Below, piece by piece: positions 58,501 through 64,000 of a stretch of DNA of 64,000 nt. Below the pieces are notes generated by a model that did no database searches, had not been told where the DNA came from, and saw only the letters and a program-made list of their open reading frames with translations. Location: contig VSDK01017506.1 in the NCBI GenBank assembly GCA_009767595.1, forward strand, positions 151,370 through 215,369, read 5' to 3'. The position numbers and the translations under genes are program-made. Each line of letters begins with the position of its first letter. Position 1 is the stretch's first letter. This DNA comes from Symbiodinium kawagutii. Lineage: Eukaryota; Sar; Dinophyceae; Suessiales; Symbiodiniaceae.

Positions 58501-59641
58501 TCCACTCTGAAAGCACAGCTGCGATTTGCGTACTCCAAGTTTTTGAGATGGTGCTCCGAGAACAACAAGACTACTGGTATTGACTGGTGGGATATCAAGA
58601 AGTTGGACATGACAACGAACCTAAGTGAACATCAGCTTAGTTGATTTGTTATTTGTACAACTTCCCCAAAGTCTTGAATTCTGATTATGTTTTTGGTGGT
58701 TCAACATCTACATACAAATGCTTCCAGCCAGCATCCCAGGAACAACAGCTTTCCAACATCATTGGGTAGTGGTGCCAAAGCCTACGATACTGTTCTCGTC
58801 ATGCAATTCTTGGAGGCTTACTTGGCAAACAAAGATGCTTGGTTTAATTTATGTTGGCATTCCATGATGTTCAACCCTATGAATGAAATCCCCAAAGCTT
58901 CTCAACCATTGACCCATTGGGCCCACCGACTTTCTAGGATTGCTCGAGTGACACCTTCGTCCAAGCTTTCCAGTATGGTATTGCTGCGGGTAACCTCTAC
59001 TTCAAGGTGATGCATCAGCACGGGGTGTGGATCCCTGAGCCTGACCGCACTGTGGTGGTGCATGCGGGGCAGCAGGTGCTGGACCTTTAGCTGGATTGGA
59101 TTTCATGATATGGGTATGGGTCAAAAAGTTTGCTTCCTTTCCCAAGAAACCTTAAACATCCAAATTAGGATGCATGCGCAACTTTCGATCCATACCCATG
59201 TCCCTAAGTTTGTTTGACCCTGAAGAGTGGTAATGGAGTACAAGGGTTCATTGTTTTTTTCATCCAGGAATCCTTCTCTTACTTGGCCACCAGATCCTAC
59301 AACGAAAACCTGCGTCTTTTTCGTTTGAGACCAAAGCTGCACTTCCAAGCCCATCTCATTGATGCCATGAAAGTGGGAAGGAAGGGATTCAACATCCTCA
59401 GTTCCTTTGCCTGATCGATTAACATTTTTGTTTTTATAGCACGAGGTTTTACTAAGTTGTTTCCTAAGATGTTGGGAGGGTTCAACCATCTATGGCCCAC
59501 TCAGATTACAGCTGCTGGAGCGATGAAGACTTCATAGGAAAGGTGTGCAGGATCACCCGCAGTAACCATCCATCGACAGCCAGTTTTCGAACCTTCCAGA
59601 AGTGTTTGGGATTGTACAAACGATTGTTCGATGGTGTTTGA
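46505..59641 (+). CDS. Multi-exon dinoflagellate-type gene: cytosine methyltransferase-like domain plus HGDEGRG/KGDWP C-terminal domain (full span)
   Basis: About 35 exons on one strand form one architecture: N-terminal region, acidic stretch, coiled coil, Lys/Ala-rich tract with SRKS, methyltransferase-like domain (ELFSGAGN at 50.9 kb, GPDCSSW at 51.6 kb, MEQP at 51.8 kb), Pro/Ser/Gln linker, charged modules, second Lys-rich tract, then a large domain with HGDEGRG, KGDWP, CHLC, CHLG and RPKLH, ending at the TGA at 59639-59641. Frames agree across at least 17 junctions given in the exon entries. Donors include GT, GC and probably GA. I recall large uncharacterised families like this in Symbiodiniaceae. 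The biochemical role is not known; a nucleic-acid function is inferred from the methyltransferase-like motifs and basic tracts. Some exon ends are unresolved, and a stop near 52642 may mean a mis-modelled exon or a pseudogene. Confidence 0.72.
46674..47009. repeat. 168-bp tandem duplication containing an exon
   Basis: 46674-46841 and 46842-47009 are identical except for one base seen (gatcgtagg against gatcctagg), next to the splice acceptor. Confidence 0.9.
46740..46834 (+). CDS. Upstream copy of a tandemly duplicated exon
   Basis: This is the first copy of the exon seen again at 46908, at an exact distance of 168 bp. The frame reads VKFLDEKRISRDT and continues to HLGSR. The copy stops matching an intact exon after GVN, because the duplication boundary falls there. 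A possible GT donor after CGG at 46834 would keep phase 0 and let both copies be spliced in frame; otherwise it is skipped. Confidence 0.45.
46908..47067 (+). CDS. Exon 2: VKFLDEKRISRDT module
   Basis: The acceptor atcctag precedes VKFLDEKRISRDT, HLVSICLKHLGSRV and ASLYELMGIPIP. The donor CCAG|GTGACTG at 47068 leaves phase 1, which fits the exon at 47381. This is a helix-rich N-terminal module without a recognised fold. Confidence 0.65.
47381..47689 (+). CDS. Exon 3: WGLRRML module plus acidic tract
   Basis: The acceptor tatgcag at 47380 enters phase 1 and gives STIGLQAWGLRRMLS, IPREKALRRIMRSQGIDVP, then an acidic run (EDEVDEYEDDEADYMEE, ECDFDDD). The frame is open from ATG 47191, but the 5' part of that frame is probably intron. 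The exit to the next exon keeps frame only with a GA donor at 47690. Confidence 0.6.
47748..47809 (+). CDS. Exon 4: short linker exon
   Basis: Acceptor atcccag; reads GDCRDASIVMDAKPVTPAADK in frame with exon 3. A GC donor at 47810 leaves phase 0. The sequence at its 5' edge (CCAGGTGACTGTC) repeats that at the exon 2 donor. Confidence 0.5.
47944..47992 (+). CDS. Exon 5: short linker exon
   Basis: Acceptor tgacag; reads DDPTFSLQQPGLKRSS; GT donor at 47993, phase 1. The frame fits both neighbours (exon 4 GC donor and the 48237 acceptor). Confidence 0.45.
48237..48283 (+). CDS. Exon 6: Pro-rich linker exon
   Basis: Acceptor cctgcag; reads VDPPAVTPPKVCPLE; GC donor at 48284, phase 0, matching the coiled-coil exon. 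Confidence 0.5.
48341..48484 (+). CDS. Exon 7: coiled-coil exon
   Basis: Acceptor gctgccag, 48 codons in phase 0, donor CAG|GTGAAA. It reads AAQKCAAHLRALQEMKRIQL and then LEKMNDLKRVQEELKHLQQK, with heptad-like Leu spacing typical of a coiled coil. Confidence 0.7.
48741..49787 (+). CDS. Exon 8: Lys/Ala-rich tract with SRKS motif
   Basis: A 349-codon exon with acceptor ccttgcag and donor GAG|GTATCT, phase 0 at both ends. The first part is charged (MRMKTYLSEQKAKRLL). The middle is a low-complexity AKAKAKAKA tract, basic and possibly DNA- or chromatin-binding. The end reads KLSRKSCAYKKEYNIQIKNG and EETARARAKE, a segment I recall before the methyltransferase-like domain in related dinoflagellate proteins. 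The opposite strand is open but is a shadow of the repeats. Confidence 0.72.
50892..51705 (+). CDS. Exons 9-11: cytosine methyltransferase-like motifs I and IV
   Basis: Three exons: 50892-50970, 51328-51415 and 51535 to about 51705. Donors GTTG|GTAAGG and GC|GTACGT and acceptors attgaag and gcctag join in frame as YDLVELFSGAGN, VAAREAGYSVGQYDWDYT, GMDFLSKGGFATAIYM, LLLLGPDCSSWTLISRGSSW and WGDLSSSWVRGANRMISR. ELFSGAGN resembles the SAM-binding motif I of C5 DNA methyltransferases. GPDCSSW sits where the catalytic PPCQ motif IV should be; the cysteine is kept but the second proline is aspartate. The 3' end is unresolved. Confidence 0.68.
51148..51211. repeat. GC-rich 20-bp perfect hairpin inside an intron
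   Basis: ggttgggttcgcgcgaccgc at 51148-51167 is the exact inverse complement of 51192-51211. Similar caaactt plus poly-T strings lie on both sides. It sits in the intron 50971-51327 of the main gene. Confidence 0.7.
51817..52290 (+). CDS. Exons 12-14: motif VI-like MEQP and following region
   Basis: Exon 51817-51935 reads ALCHIWVMEQPDGSN and RHWRFQHFCNEVAFV; MEQP may correspond to motif VI (ENV). A GT donor joins in phase 0 to 52010-52088 (VFKIGFWMLLHGAPSSKRTV, WSNEE). A GT donor at 52089 then joins in phase 1 to 52179-about 52290 (VPIFPTMPPSTSIRSRRQDL and a basic tail). Frames agree at both joins. Confidence 0.62.
52333..52794 (+). CDS. Exons near 52.4 and 52.7 kb, one with an upstream in-frame stop
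   Basis: The frame at 52333-52479 (RTYNGRPTLKMVLMGL to LLSYMG) ends at a good donor, GTAAGG. The frame at 52645-52794 reads IFRPDSDAWADAELPSVFLY, NKARVPDEW and SFQKEMEKYVAKLQ, with a GT donor, and is clearly coding-like. TAA at 52642-52644 lies directly upstream in the same frame with no AG acceptor between, so the exon start is unresolved or the copy is damaged. Confidence 0.5.
53562..54404 (+). CDS. Exons 16-17: coiled coil and Pro/Ser/Gln-rich linker
   Basis: Exon 53562-53640 reads AAQRRLEVLQQQLGDLQGMD, a coiled coil. A 61-nt intron (53641-53701) with GC donor and AG acceptor is flanked by GGGAGGC on both sides. Exon 53702-54404 continues in frame: LPRAAGGFMPGF, a Ser/Pro-rich stretch, the repeated unit QLPPKEDQLQE, an Ala/Pro/Gln-rich run, and YSDGTYWK at the end. 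This is a flexible linker. Confidence 0.68.
54657..54817 (+). CDS. Exon 18: EEELRQLL / GGWFTKVKL module
   Basis: The frame reads EEELRQLLLAHGTFEAVEVQ, then LVKKIKDEESNRLQ, GGWFTKVKLKEEKKWTELL. Donor candidate is GC after CTTA at 54817. The phase relation to the preceding exon is unresolved, so a small exon may be missing between 54405 and 54656. Confidence 0.6.
54920..55105 (+). CDS. Exon 19: ARGLVETNPVH module
   Basis: Reads ELSEMIENSRKWAMARGLVE, TNPVHGMEEWRIP, VTTSLSETTQ and FLTEET. A conserved-looking charged module. Exact ends are not determined. Confidence 0.6.
55186..55709 (+). CDS. Exons 20-23: short charged and Gln/Ser-rich exons
   Basis: Candidate pieces: about 55186-55275 (DKDGCMLDSATDKDALLGHL); 55344-55465 (GSSGSTQSSTQQMNAIAAQS then AAMSKNQQLPVL), open until a GC donor near 55466; about 55560-55610 (FIDGVAKKISKAEEQQEP); 55664-55709 (EKLENMGNERAKRQ). 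Boundaries are approximate. Confidence 0.45.
55794..56090 (+). CDS. Exons 24-25: coiled-coil exons
   Basis: 55794-55879 has acceptor ggccag and donor GCG|GTAGGT and contains MGTELKTKIDGMDKLYNDLL. About 56008-56090 reads QEKKDLAVLFVKCTQQDVNM and NNMLARA; a GA donor is likely. Confidence 0.5.
56174..56438 (+). CDS. Exon 26: second Lys-rich tract
   Basis: Acceptor tgcgcag; reads PTKEPSAKAKSKATPKRKIP, an acidic run (AEEEDAGDD, EEQEGEEEEE), then a basic tail (SRKKRRSASGKAKASAKG). Nuclear-localisation-like. A GT donor lies just before the in-frame stop at 56439. Confidence 0.65.
56780..57139 (+). CDS. Exons between the Lys-rich tract and the C-terminal domain
   Basis: Candidate pieces: 56780-56840 (SGKLPNDINRSGTHTDD), 56857-56951 (SPSHSRCPGDVDAEDASDVD, SELAQEILFDYISG), 57029 to about 57139 (AESAKRTSKIAGM, VRRKRFLPAHGN). 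Joins between them are not resolved, and one frame ends in a stop near 56843. Confidence 0.4.
57196..57651 (+). CDS. C-terminal domain exon with HGDEGRG
   Basis: Acceptor ctacgcag; reads IARAGQSKTNACRNLRNLIN, FPVTIDAALVSV, WPIIRMTDWAATILKNRPGM, LLGGHKLEQVNQWNQMFVDF, IPYFFHGDEGRGFRQRAVMV and ESFQPVISQKGPSCTNMSG. A GC donor at 57652 joins in phase 2 to the exon at 57791. I recall HGDEGRG from a large uncharacterised family in Symbiodiniaceae. The D and E could be metal-binding acidic residues (inference). Confidence 0.75.
57791..57920 (+). CDS. C-terminal domain exon TRLLLTV
   Basis: Acceptor cctaag; reads HSMTTRLLLTVISSFYFDGD and DDIHEEMAADASKLYFCGID. The GT donor at 57921 leaves phase 0, matching 58002. 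Confidence 0.7.
58002..58133 (+). CDS. C-terminal domain exon with KGDWP
   Basis: Acceptor cctgag; 44 codons reading VGLAEPIRLVCVGIKGDWPY, LRKDSWLYQSRLDLG and NFNLQ. A GC donor follows CAG. The 85-nt intron 58134-58218 is flanked on both sides by CAGGCTG. There is no start codon, so a scan for ATG-started frames would miss it. Confidence 0.72.
58219..58624 (+). CDS. C-terminal domain exon with CHLC and CHLG
   Basis: Acceptor tcgcccag in phase 0. Reads AASLNCGFNCNRKCHLCLGT, ILPDSCHCCHLGWGVDYAAS, GLVLLCKRGFFG and RFAYSKFLRWCSENNKTTG. The C-x3-C-x2-C cluster could bind zinc. Donor GT at 58625 or a GA site slightly upstream. Confidence 0.72.
58723..58840 (+). CDS. C-terminal domain exon SFPTSLGSGAKAYDT
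   Basis: Reads NNSFPTSLGSGAKAYDTVLV and MQFLEAYLANKD. Start and end are approximate; phase with the preceding exon is not settled. Confidence 0.55.
58938..59075 (+). CDS. C-terminal domain exon GVWIPEPDRTVV
   Basis: Acceptor tttctag, phase 0; reads DCSSDTFVQAFQYGIAAGNL, YFKVMHQHGVWIPEPDRTVV and VHAGQQ. Donor CAG|GTGCTG. No start codon in the exon. Confidence 0.65.
59268..59641 (+). CDS. Last exons and stop codon
   Basis: 59268 to about 59413 (acceptor catccag, phase 0) reads ESFSYLATRSYNENLRLFRL, RPKLHFQAHLIDAMK and FNILSSFA. A final exon near 59512 to the TGA at 59639-59641 reads CWSDEDFIGKVCRITRSNHP and FRTFQKCLGLYKRLFDGV. The intron borders between them are not clear. No polyadenylation signal was recognised. 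Confidence 0.65.
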
Positions 59642-60027
59642 CTGACCGGAGCCTGTGGCCCACAAGAGGTGAGCGCCAAAAAAGCTGGGGCCCCAAGCGT
59701 CCCATCGGCATCTTGGAACTTGCTCAGCTCGGTGAACTTCTCCAGCCAGTAGCCATCATCATCGACATCATCACCAACATCATCATGGAAGCTAACATGG
59801 TCACATAAACAATCACCAATAAGCACTTTAATTCCTACATGTATGTATACATGTGGCTGATCATTATTTATTTTCATCACAGATTCTCAATGATCATGGA
59901 TCAAGGATAATAAGATCATGGATTACCCATGGATGACGTGTTATTACTTATCACCATTGTTTATCATGATGTATTGGCATTAATTAGGGCTGATCATCAT
60001 CAGCCAATCTTTACAATTATACCTGCG

Positions 60028-60120
60028 ACCAGTTTTTTTTGAAACGACCAAAACGTCTACTTTTCAGGGAAACGACCAAAAAAAGTAGTACAAACCACAT
60101 CGACCAAAAATTTCTGGTAG
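60028..60120. repeat. gacca-type dispersed repeat
   Basis: Contains gaaacgaccaaaacgtctac and gaaacgaccaaaaaaagtag, related to 45745 and 53018. Confidence 0.45.
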
Positions 60121-60129
60121 AATGAATCT

Positions 60130-60270
60130 TCAGGATATATATTTATTTATTTATTCATGTATTGATTTATTAATATCTCTATATCTCTATATATATATAT
60201 ATATTTATTTATTTATTTATCTTTTTGTTTTTACTTTTTCTTTACAGATATATAGGTATTGCAATGTGTA
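60130..60270. repeat. TATT/TA simple repeat
   Basis: tatttatttatt and tatata blocks; AT-rich, no gene seen. Confidence 0.75.
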
Positions 60271-60819
60271 TATATATGTATGAGGGACCTTCAGGTTATA
60301 TTATGCTGCTACTGCTTAGTGAATATTGGATATTAGCAAAAAAACAAAATTAAAAAACAAAAATCACTTTTTATTCATGTTAGTCATTATAAACAACGTC
60401 CAATTCTGCCACACCTCTTCAAAGACAGACATCTTCTGTCTTTCAACACCGTATTGTGAAATATGCATTGCAGATTTGAATAATTAGTGACCCGTAGAAT
60501 GTCATACCAAGGCAGAAATCACCACCAGCAAATGATAATGGCTTTGCTCAATGAATCATGCACCTCCATTACAAGAGTGCAGTTTGGCTTTCGACAACAC
60601 ATTTTCCCCAAGTAGATATGCACCCGGCCATAGTTCTATAGTGGCATACACACGGACATGATTTATTGATGATTACAGGTCATGTTATGCCCTTGTGCAT
60701 TTGCATGGCTTGCGGGCGCATTCATGGATTCGTGCACCCAACGGATTCGTGCGGAGGGACATGTCGCACCCTTGGATTCATCGCCATCACCAGCGGTGGC
60801 GAACACTTACCATCGTCAG

Positions 60820-60882
60820 GCCGGTGCTGCACGAATCACGGGCGCCGAGCGGCAACTGAAGCTGGAGGAAGAGGAGATGAAG
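60820..60882 (+). CDS. Candidate 63-nt coiled-coil exon downstream of the main gene
   Basis: Acceptor ccatcgtcag, phase 0, AGAARITGAERQLKLEEEEM then K, donor GTGCGT. Same length and phase as the exons at 28923 and 40857. Confidence 0.48.
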
Positions 60883-61132
60883 GTGCGTAGTTCGTTGAAG
60901 TTACTACCCTTTGATAAGACTCACGGCTCAACTTGCTGTTGGGCCTCTCCAACAAGACAGAACGATGGTTTGTTAATGGTGTACAAAATGGTGAACTAGT
61001 TGGTGTTGTTAAACATGCGTTTTTTTCTCACTGACTCAATGATTTTAGGATGAGTGATTTACAAGCATATGTTTGAGGGTCAAAGCCGCCCAGCGATTAA
61101 ATGTGATGAGTAGCCATTCCAACCATGGTTCA

Positions 61133-61182
61133 CTAGCTAGTTCGCTAGCTAGTTCGCTAGCTAGTTCGCTAGCTAGTTCACC
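61133..61182. repeat. 12-bp minisatellite
   Basis: Four exact copies of agttcgctagct, itself partly palindromic. Confidence 0.85.
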
Positions 61183-61293
61183 AGATTACCAGAGATTCCG
61201 CATGGTTCATGATTTGCAAGGCGGATGAATGTTGGTCCGTTGGTTGAAGGGGTTGGGTGACGGAGAGCTGGGGTCCATGTTTCATCTCGACAG

Positions 61294-61329
61294 GCTGCTC
61301 TTTGGCGCGAAGAGATTTGTGCCACTCAG
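61294..61329 (+). CDS. Candidate 36-nt exon
   Basis: Acceptor tctcgacag, phase 0, AALWREEICATQ, donor GTTCCG. Confidence 0.3.
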
Positions 61330-62020
61330 GTTCCGCCTGGGATAGGGCGAACCACCCACCAGCATGATCCCTGTCCTGCGAGTCATGCTTGGTGCGGAGG
61401 TGTGGTCATTAAACATTATTTGTGTGGATCCACTGTCAGCCAGCATGAAGATACATGAATCATGAAAAGTTAGAAAGCTGAGCATGGTGACTGCTTCTAA
61501 TGTCAAGCCAGTGAGTCTTTCAGTACACACGCTCGCAGATCTTCAAAAAGGCAGATTTATCAGAGACCACTTTTTGGACCAATTGTTTGACATTGTATGA
61601 TGTTGAATCAGGGCGGCTCTGGACTAGGGATAAGCAGGGGTATGACCATGTATGTATGCATTAGATTTGTAGTAAAAACATCCTTGAATATAGATGAAGC
61701 CCATGCCATGCCTGCTGTGTTTCAAGATTGGGATAGTCGCAGAAGCGAAGCCTTCCCCCAGGGTGGCTCTGTTGAAACCACAGAATTGAGTTGAGCCAGC
61801 GTGGGAACCGCGTTTTGATGCTTGGTGGTTTCAGCCGTGTTTGTTCATTTTTCACGCTGCGTGGGATGACACCAAATGAACTCAGACACAAGGATGGTAG
61901 AAGCGACAAAGTAGGAATCCATGTCCGACAATTCTCTTTCACCGCCTTCAACTCATTGTGAGTGGCCATCACTGTTCGTCATCATTGATCATCACTACCC
62001 ATTATTACGAAGCGTTCATC

Positions 62021-62130
62021 ATATGGGTGTTTCTCAAAATTGGGGACCCCCCAAATCATCCAGTCCATTAGCCACTTATTGTAATGAACCAATCATTTTT
62101 AGGGTCCCCCATTTTGAGAAATCCATATAT
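62021..62130. mobile_element. Family A element
   Basis: Ends atatgggtgtttctcaaaat and cattttgagaaatccatat; inner ccaaatcatcc. Confidence 0.6.
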
Positions 62131-63161
62131 TTTTGATCATTCTCATTGCACTGGTTCCTTCGCGTGGGTGGTTTATTGAGAGACTTTGGGGGTTCTCGGG
62201 GTCTAATGCTGACCTGGCGATAGTTGACTGTGTTCATGGGATGATGCCACAGCCTGAAAGAATCTTGAGGAATATTTTGGAATCTTTCAGATTTTTAGCA
62301 TATGGTAATGTAATGGATTGTCATGGTATACTTGAGTAATTTTTAGTAGTAAATAACTTATACAACCATGATTGTGGGGCTGCACATGATATAGAATGGT
62401 GTTGTTAACATGTGGCAAGCAATTATTTTTGCCTCTGATTTCAGCCCGTTCTTAGAAGCCTCCATGCTGTCCAGAGATGAGTGTCCCCAAGCATTTGATG
62501 TTGTGATCTCGAGTGTGGCACGGTGATTAACAAATTGAAGTACATGCTTGGAGCGTGGTTTATCCTGGTTACTGGTGGTTACGATGGACAATCCTGGCGT
62601 CGTGTCATGTCCCTGGCCGCCACCCCGGGCCTACTACACTAGTAAACGGAAGGGTTGGGAATCATTGTTTTGCATTATCAATGGTCAATATTACTTGGCC
62701 AGACCATTTGCATGGATTCCGCTAAGTCAACCACTATAAAAAAGCACTATCAATCACAACCATTGTCAATCATTCTCAACCGTTTTTAACCATAATTTAA
62801 CTTATTTATCATGGCTAATCATGACGAAGCATGAGGCCACCATCATCAATGGTTCTGGATGATCACGAGCAACCATTAAGAACTAGCATAGCCATCACCA
62901 ATGTGAACCGCAACCATCGTCAGCAACCATGATTCACCACCAGTGTCACCAAGATGGTCAATAAACATCATTCAACACCAATGACTTAAGCATCATAACA
63001 TAAGCATCACCATAAGCCAGTGCCATCACCAGTGTCAACCATAACCATCACCAGTGAGCATGCTTCATCAACATCATTTCCCAACAGGACATGGGGTGCC
63101 CCAACTTCCAGGGTGCCCAACAGGCTTCCCCCGGGGTTCCCTCCAAGTCACCCGTGTCAAG

Positions 63162-63233
63162 CATGGCGTGCCCCTCCAGATCAAGCGCGTGGCTGGCGAG
63201 TGGAAGCAGAGCGTGCAGGCCTGGGAGCTGGAG
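63162..63233 (+). CDS. Candidate 72-nt exon
   Basis: Acceptor cgtgtcaag, phase 0, HGVPLQIKRVAGEWKQSVQA then WELE, donor GTTTTG. A nearby family B element follows. Confidence 0.42.
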
Positions 63234-63269
63234 GTTTTGTAAACATGTTCTTGTTTCATGTTTAAATAG

Positions 63270-63386
63270 GGCTATGGGTCAATATTTACCAACAATAATG
63301 GTGGATTATAACCAACAAAACTATCAGGAAAACAATGGTTAATGGTAGGGGAACCAGGGGTAGAGTTTTTTGACCCACAGCCATAG
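63270..63386. mobile_element. Family B element, inverted, both ends intact
   Basis: Starts ggctatgggtcaatatttac, ends ttttgacccacagccatag. Confidence 0.6.
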
Positions 63387-63812
63387 TGGTAAAACTACGA
63401 ATGGAGGATAAGTAGCAGAAAAATAGCAGTGATATTAGGGGATAATAGTTGGTGATATTAGGGGATCATAGTGGTAAGTACGTTTTCATAGAACTTAAAT
63501 TTGTGTTTTGGGGGATCATAGTAGTTGACCATGGTTAAACATGTGGTTGACTAGGGGATAACCAACAAGAGTAGTTGATCGTTCCACAAATAGGGGATAA
63601 TAAGCAACAATGGTGTTCTAACAAATCCTAACTAGTTGGTCGTTTGATCGGTATTTTATGCTCAGTCGTATTTGGGATTGTTGGCTCCCAAACATATTCT
63701 TCTGTAGGGGCAGTTCAACCACCAAACATTGTGGTATACTACCACTACGTAGAAGGTCATGGCAGATCTAGCTAAACCACCTACCCACAGATCCTCAAAA
63801 TTTGGGAAACAT

Positions 63813-63880
63813 GTTTGGTGGTTTCTCAAAATAGGGAGCCCCCACAAATGGATGGTGTATTACTAGTTATTATATGGTTA
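63813..63880. mobile_element. Family A element, left part only
   Basis: ttggtggtttctcaaaatag and the following cccccacaaatgg match the family; the right end is not found before the window end. Confidence 0.4.
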
Positions 63881-63954
63881 TTCCCGAATGCGTAGCACGG
63901 GTTCTCGTTTCATAGTGGGGGTCTGGGGGTGGAGACGTGTTCGCTGGACGTTGC

Positions 63955-64000
63955 GTTTACGACCGCAACCGTTCGCAACCGTCCGCAACCGTTCGCAACC
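63955..64000. repeat. Start of a 10-bp minisatellite at the window edge
   Basis: gcaaccgttc and gcaaccgtcc units run off the end. Confidence 0.7.

Noticed and set aside
59506-59880. Minus-strand 124-codon frame at the gene's 3' end
   Set aside because: It overlaps the last plus-strand exon and continues into a CAT-like simple repeat (DDVGDDVDDD).
1-64000. tRNA, rRNA or snRNA genes
   Set aside because: No cloverleaf with A and B boxes or conserved rRNA words noticed; a covariance-model search would be needed to be sure.

Overview
The window looks like nuclear DNA of a dinoflagellate, most likely a symbiodiniacean or another suessialean. I infer this from protein families I remember from those genomes, not from a search. 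The signs are a protein built of near-identical 22-residue FNIP/LRR-like repeats (7.4-9.3 kb), a long multi-exon gene with the short motifs HGDEGRG, KGDWP and SRKS, splice donors that are often GC or GA instead of GT, 3' splice sites that usually read AG followed by G, and a high density of short inverted-repeat elements. There are no bacterial operons, ribosome binding sites, tRNA or rRNA genes or CRISPR arrays. 600 N (43393-43992) mark an assembly gap inside a satellite.

Layout. 0.5-41 kb is a repeat-filled landscape with many short GC-rich islands on the + strand. Many islands have a plausible 3' splice site, an open frame rich in charged residues and a plausible 5' splice site, and neighbouring ones often keep compatible phase. 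I read them as small exons of one or more very long genes with kilobase introns, with low to moderate confidence for each. The intronless-looking FNIP-like gene sits among them. Three families of inverted-repeat elements (here A, B and C), two degenerate telomere-like arrays with a common flank, a purine/pyrimidine minisatellite and many CAT, TA and TGATGG simple repeats fill the rest. 40.9-44.75 kb is an 82-bp higher-order satellite made of 10-bp units.

46.5-59.64 kb holds the best supported gene. About 35 exons on the + strand encode, in order, a short N-terminal region, an acidic region, a coiled coil, a Lys/Ala-rich tract, a DNA cytosine methyltransferase-like domain (ELFSGAGN, GPDCSSW, MEQP), a Pro/Ser/Gln-rich linker, charged and coiled-coil segments, a second Lys-rich tract, and a large C-terminal domain (HGDEGRG, KGDWP, CHLC, CHLG, RPKLH). 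I checked the reading frame across about 17 junctions. One exon with its upstream intron is duplicated in tandem (168 bp), and one frame has a stop near 52.64 kb, so the gene may be intact, mis-modelled or decaying.

59.65-64 kb returns to repeat-rich sequence with three further small-exon candidates. The 13-kb gene is therefore flanked on both sides by the same kind of small exons, so either it is nested in a giant intron or two small-exon genes flank it. The last ~45 bases begin a 10-bp minisatellite.
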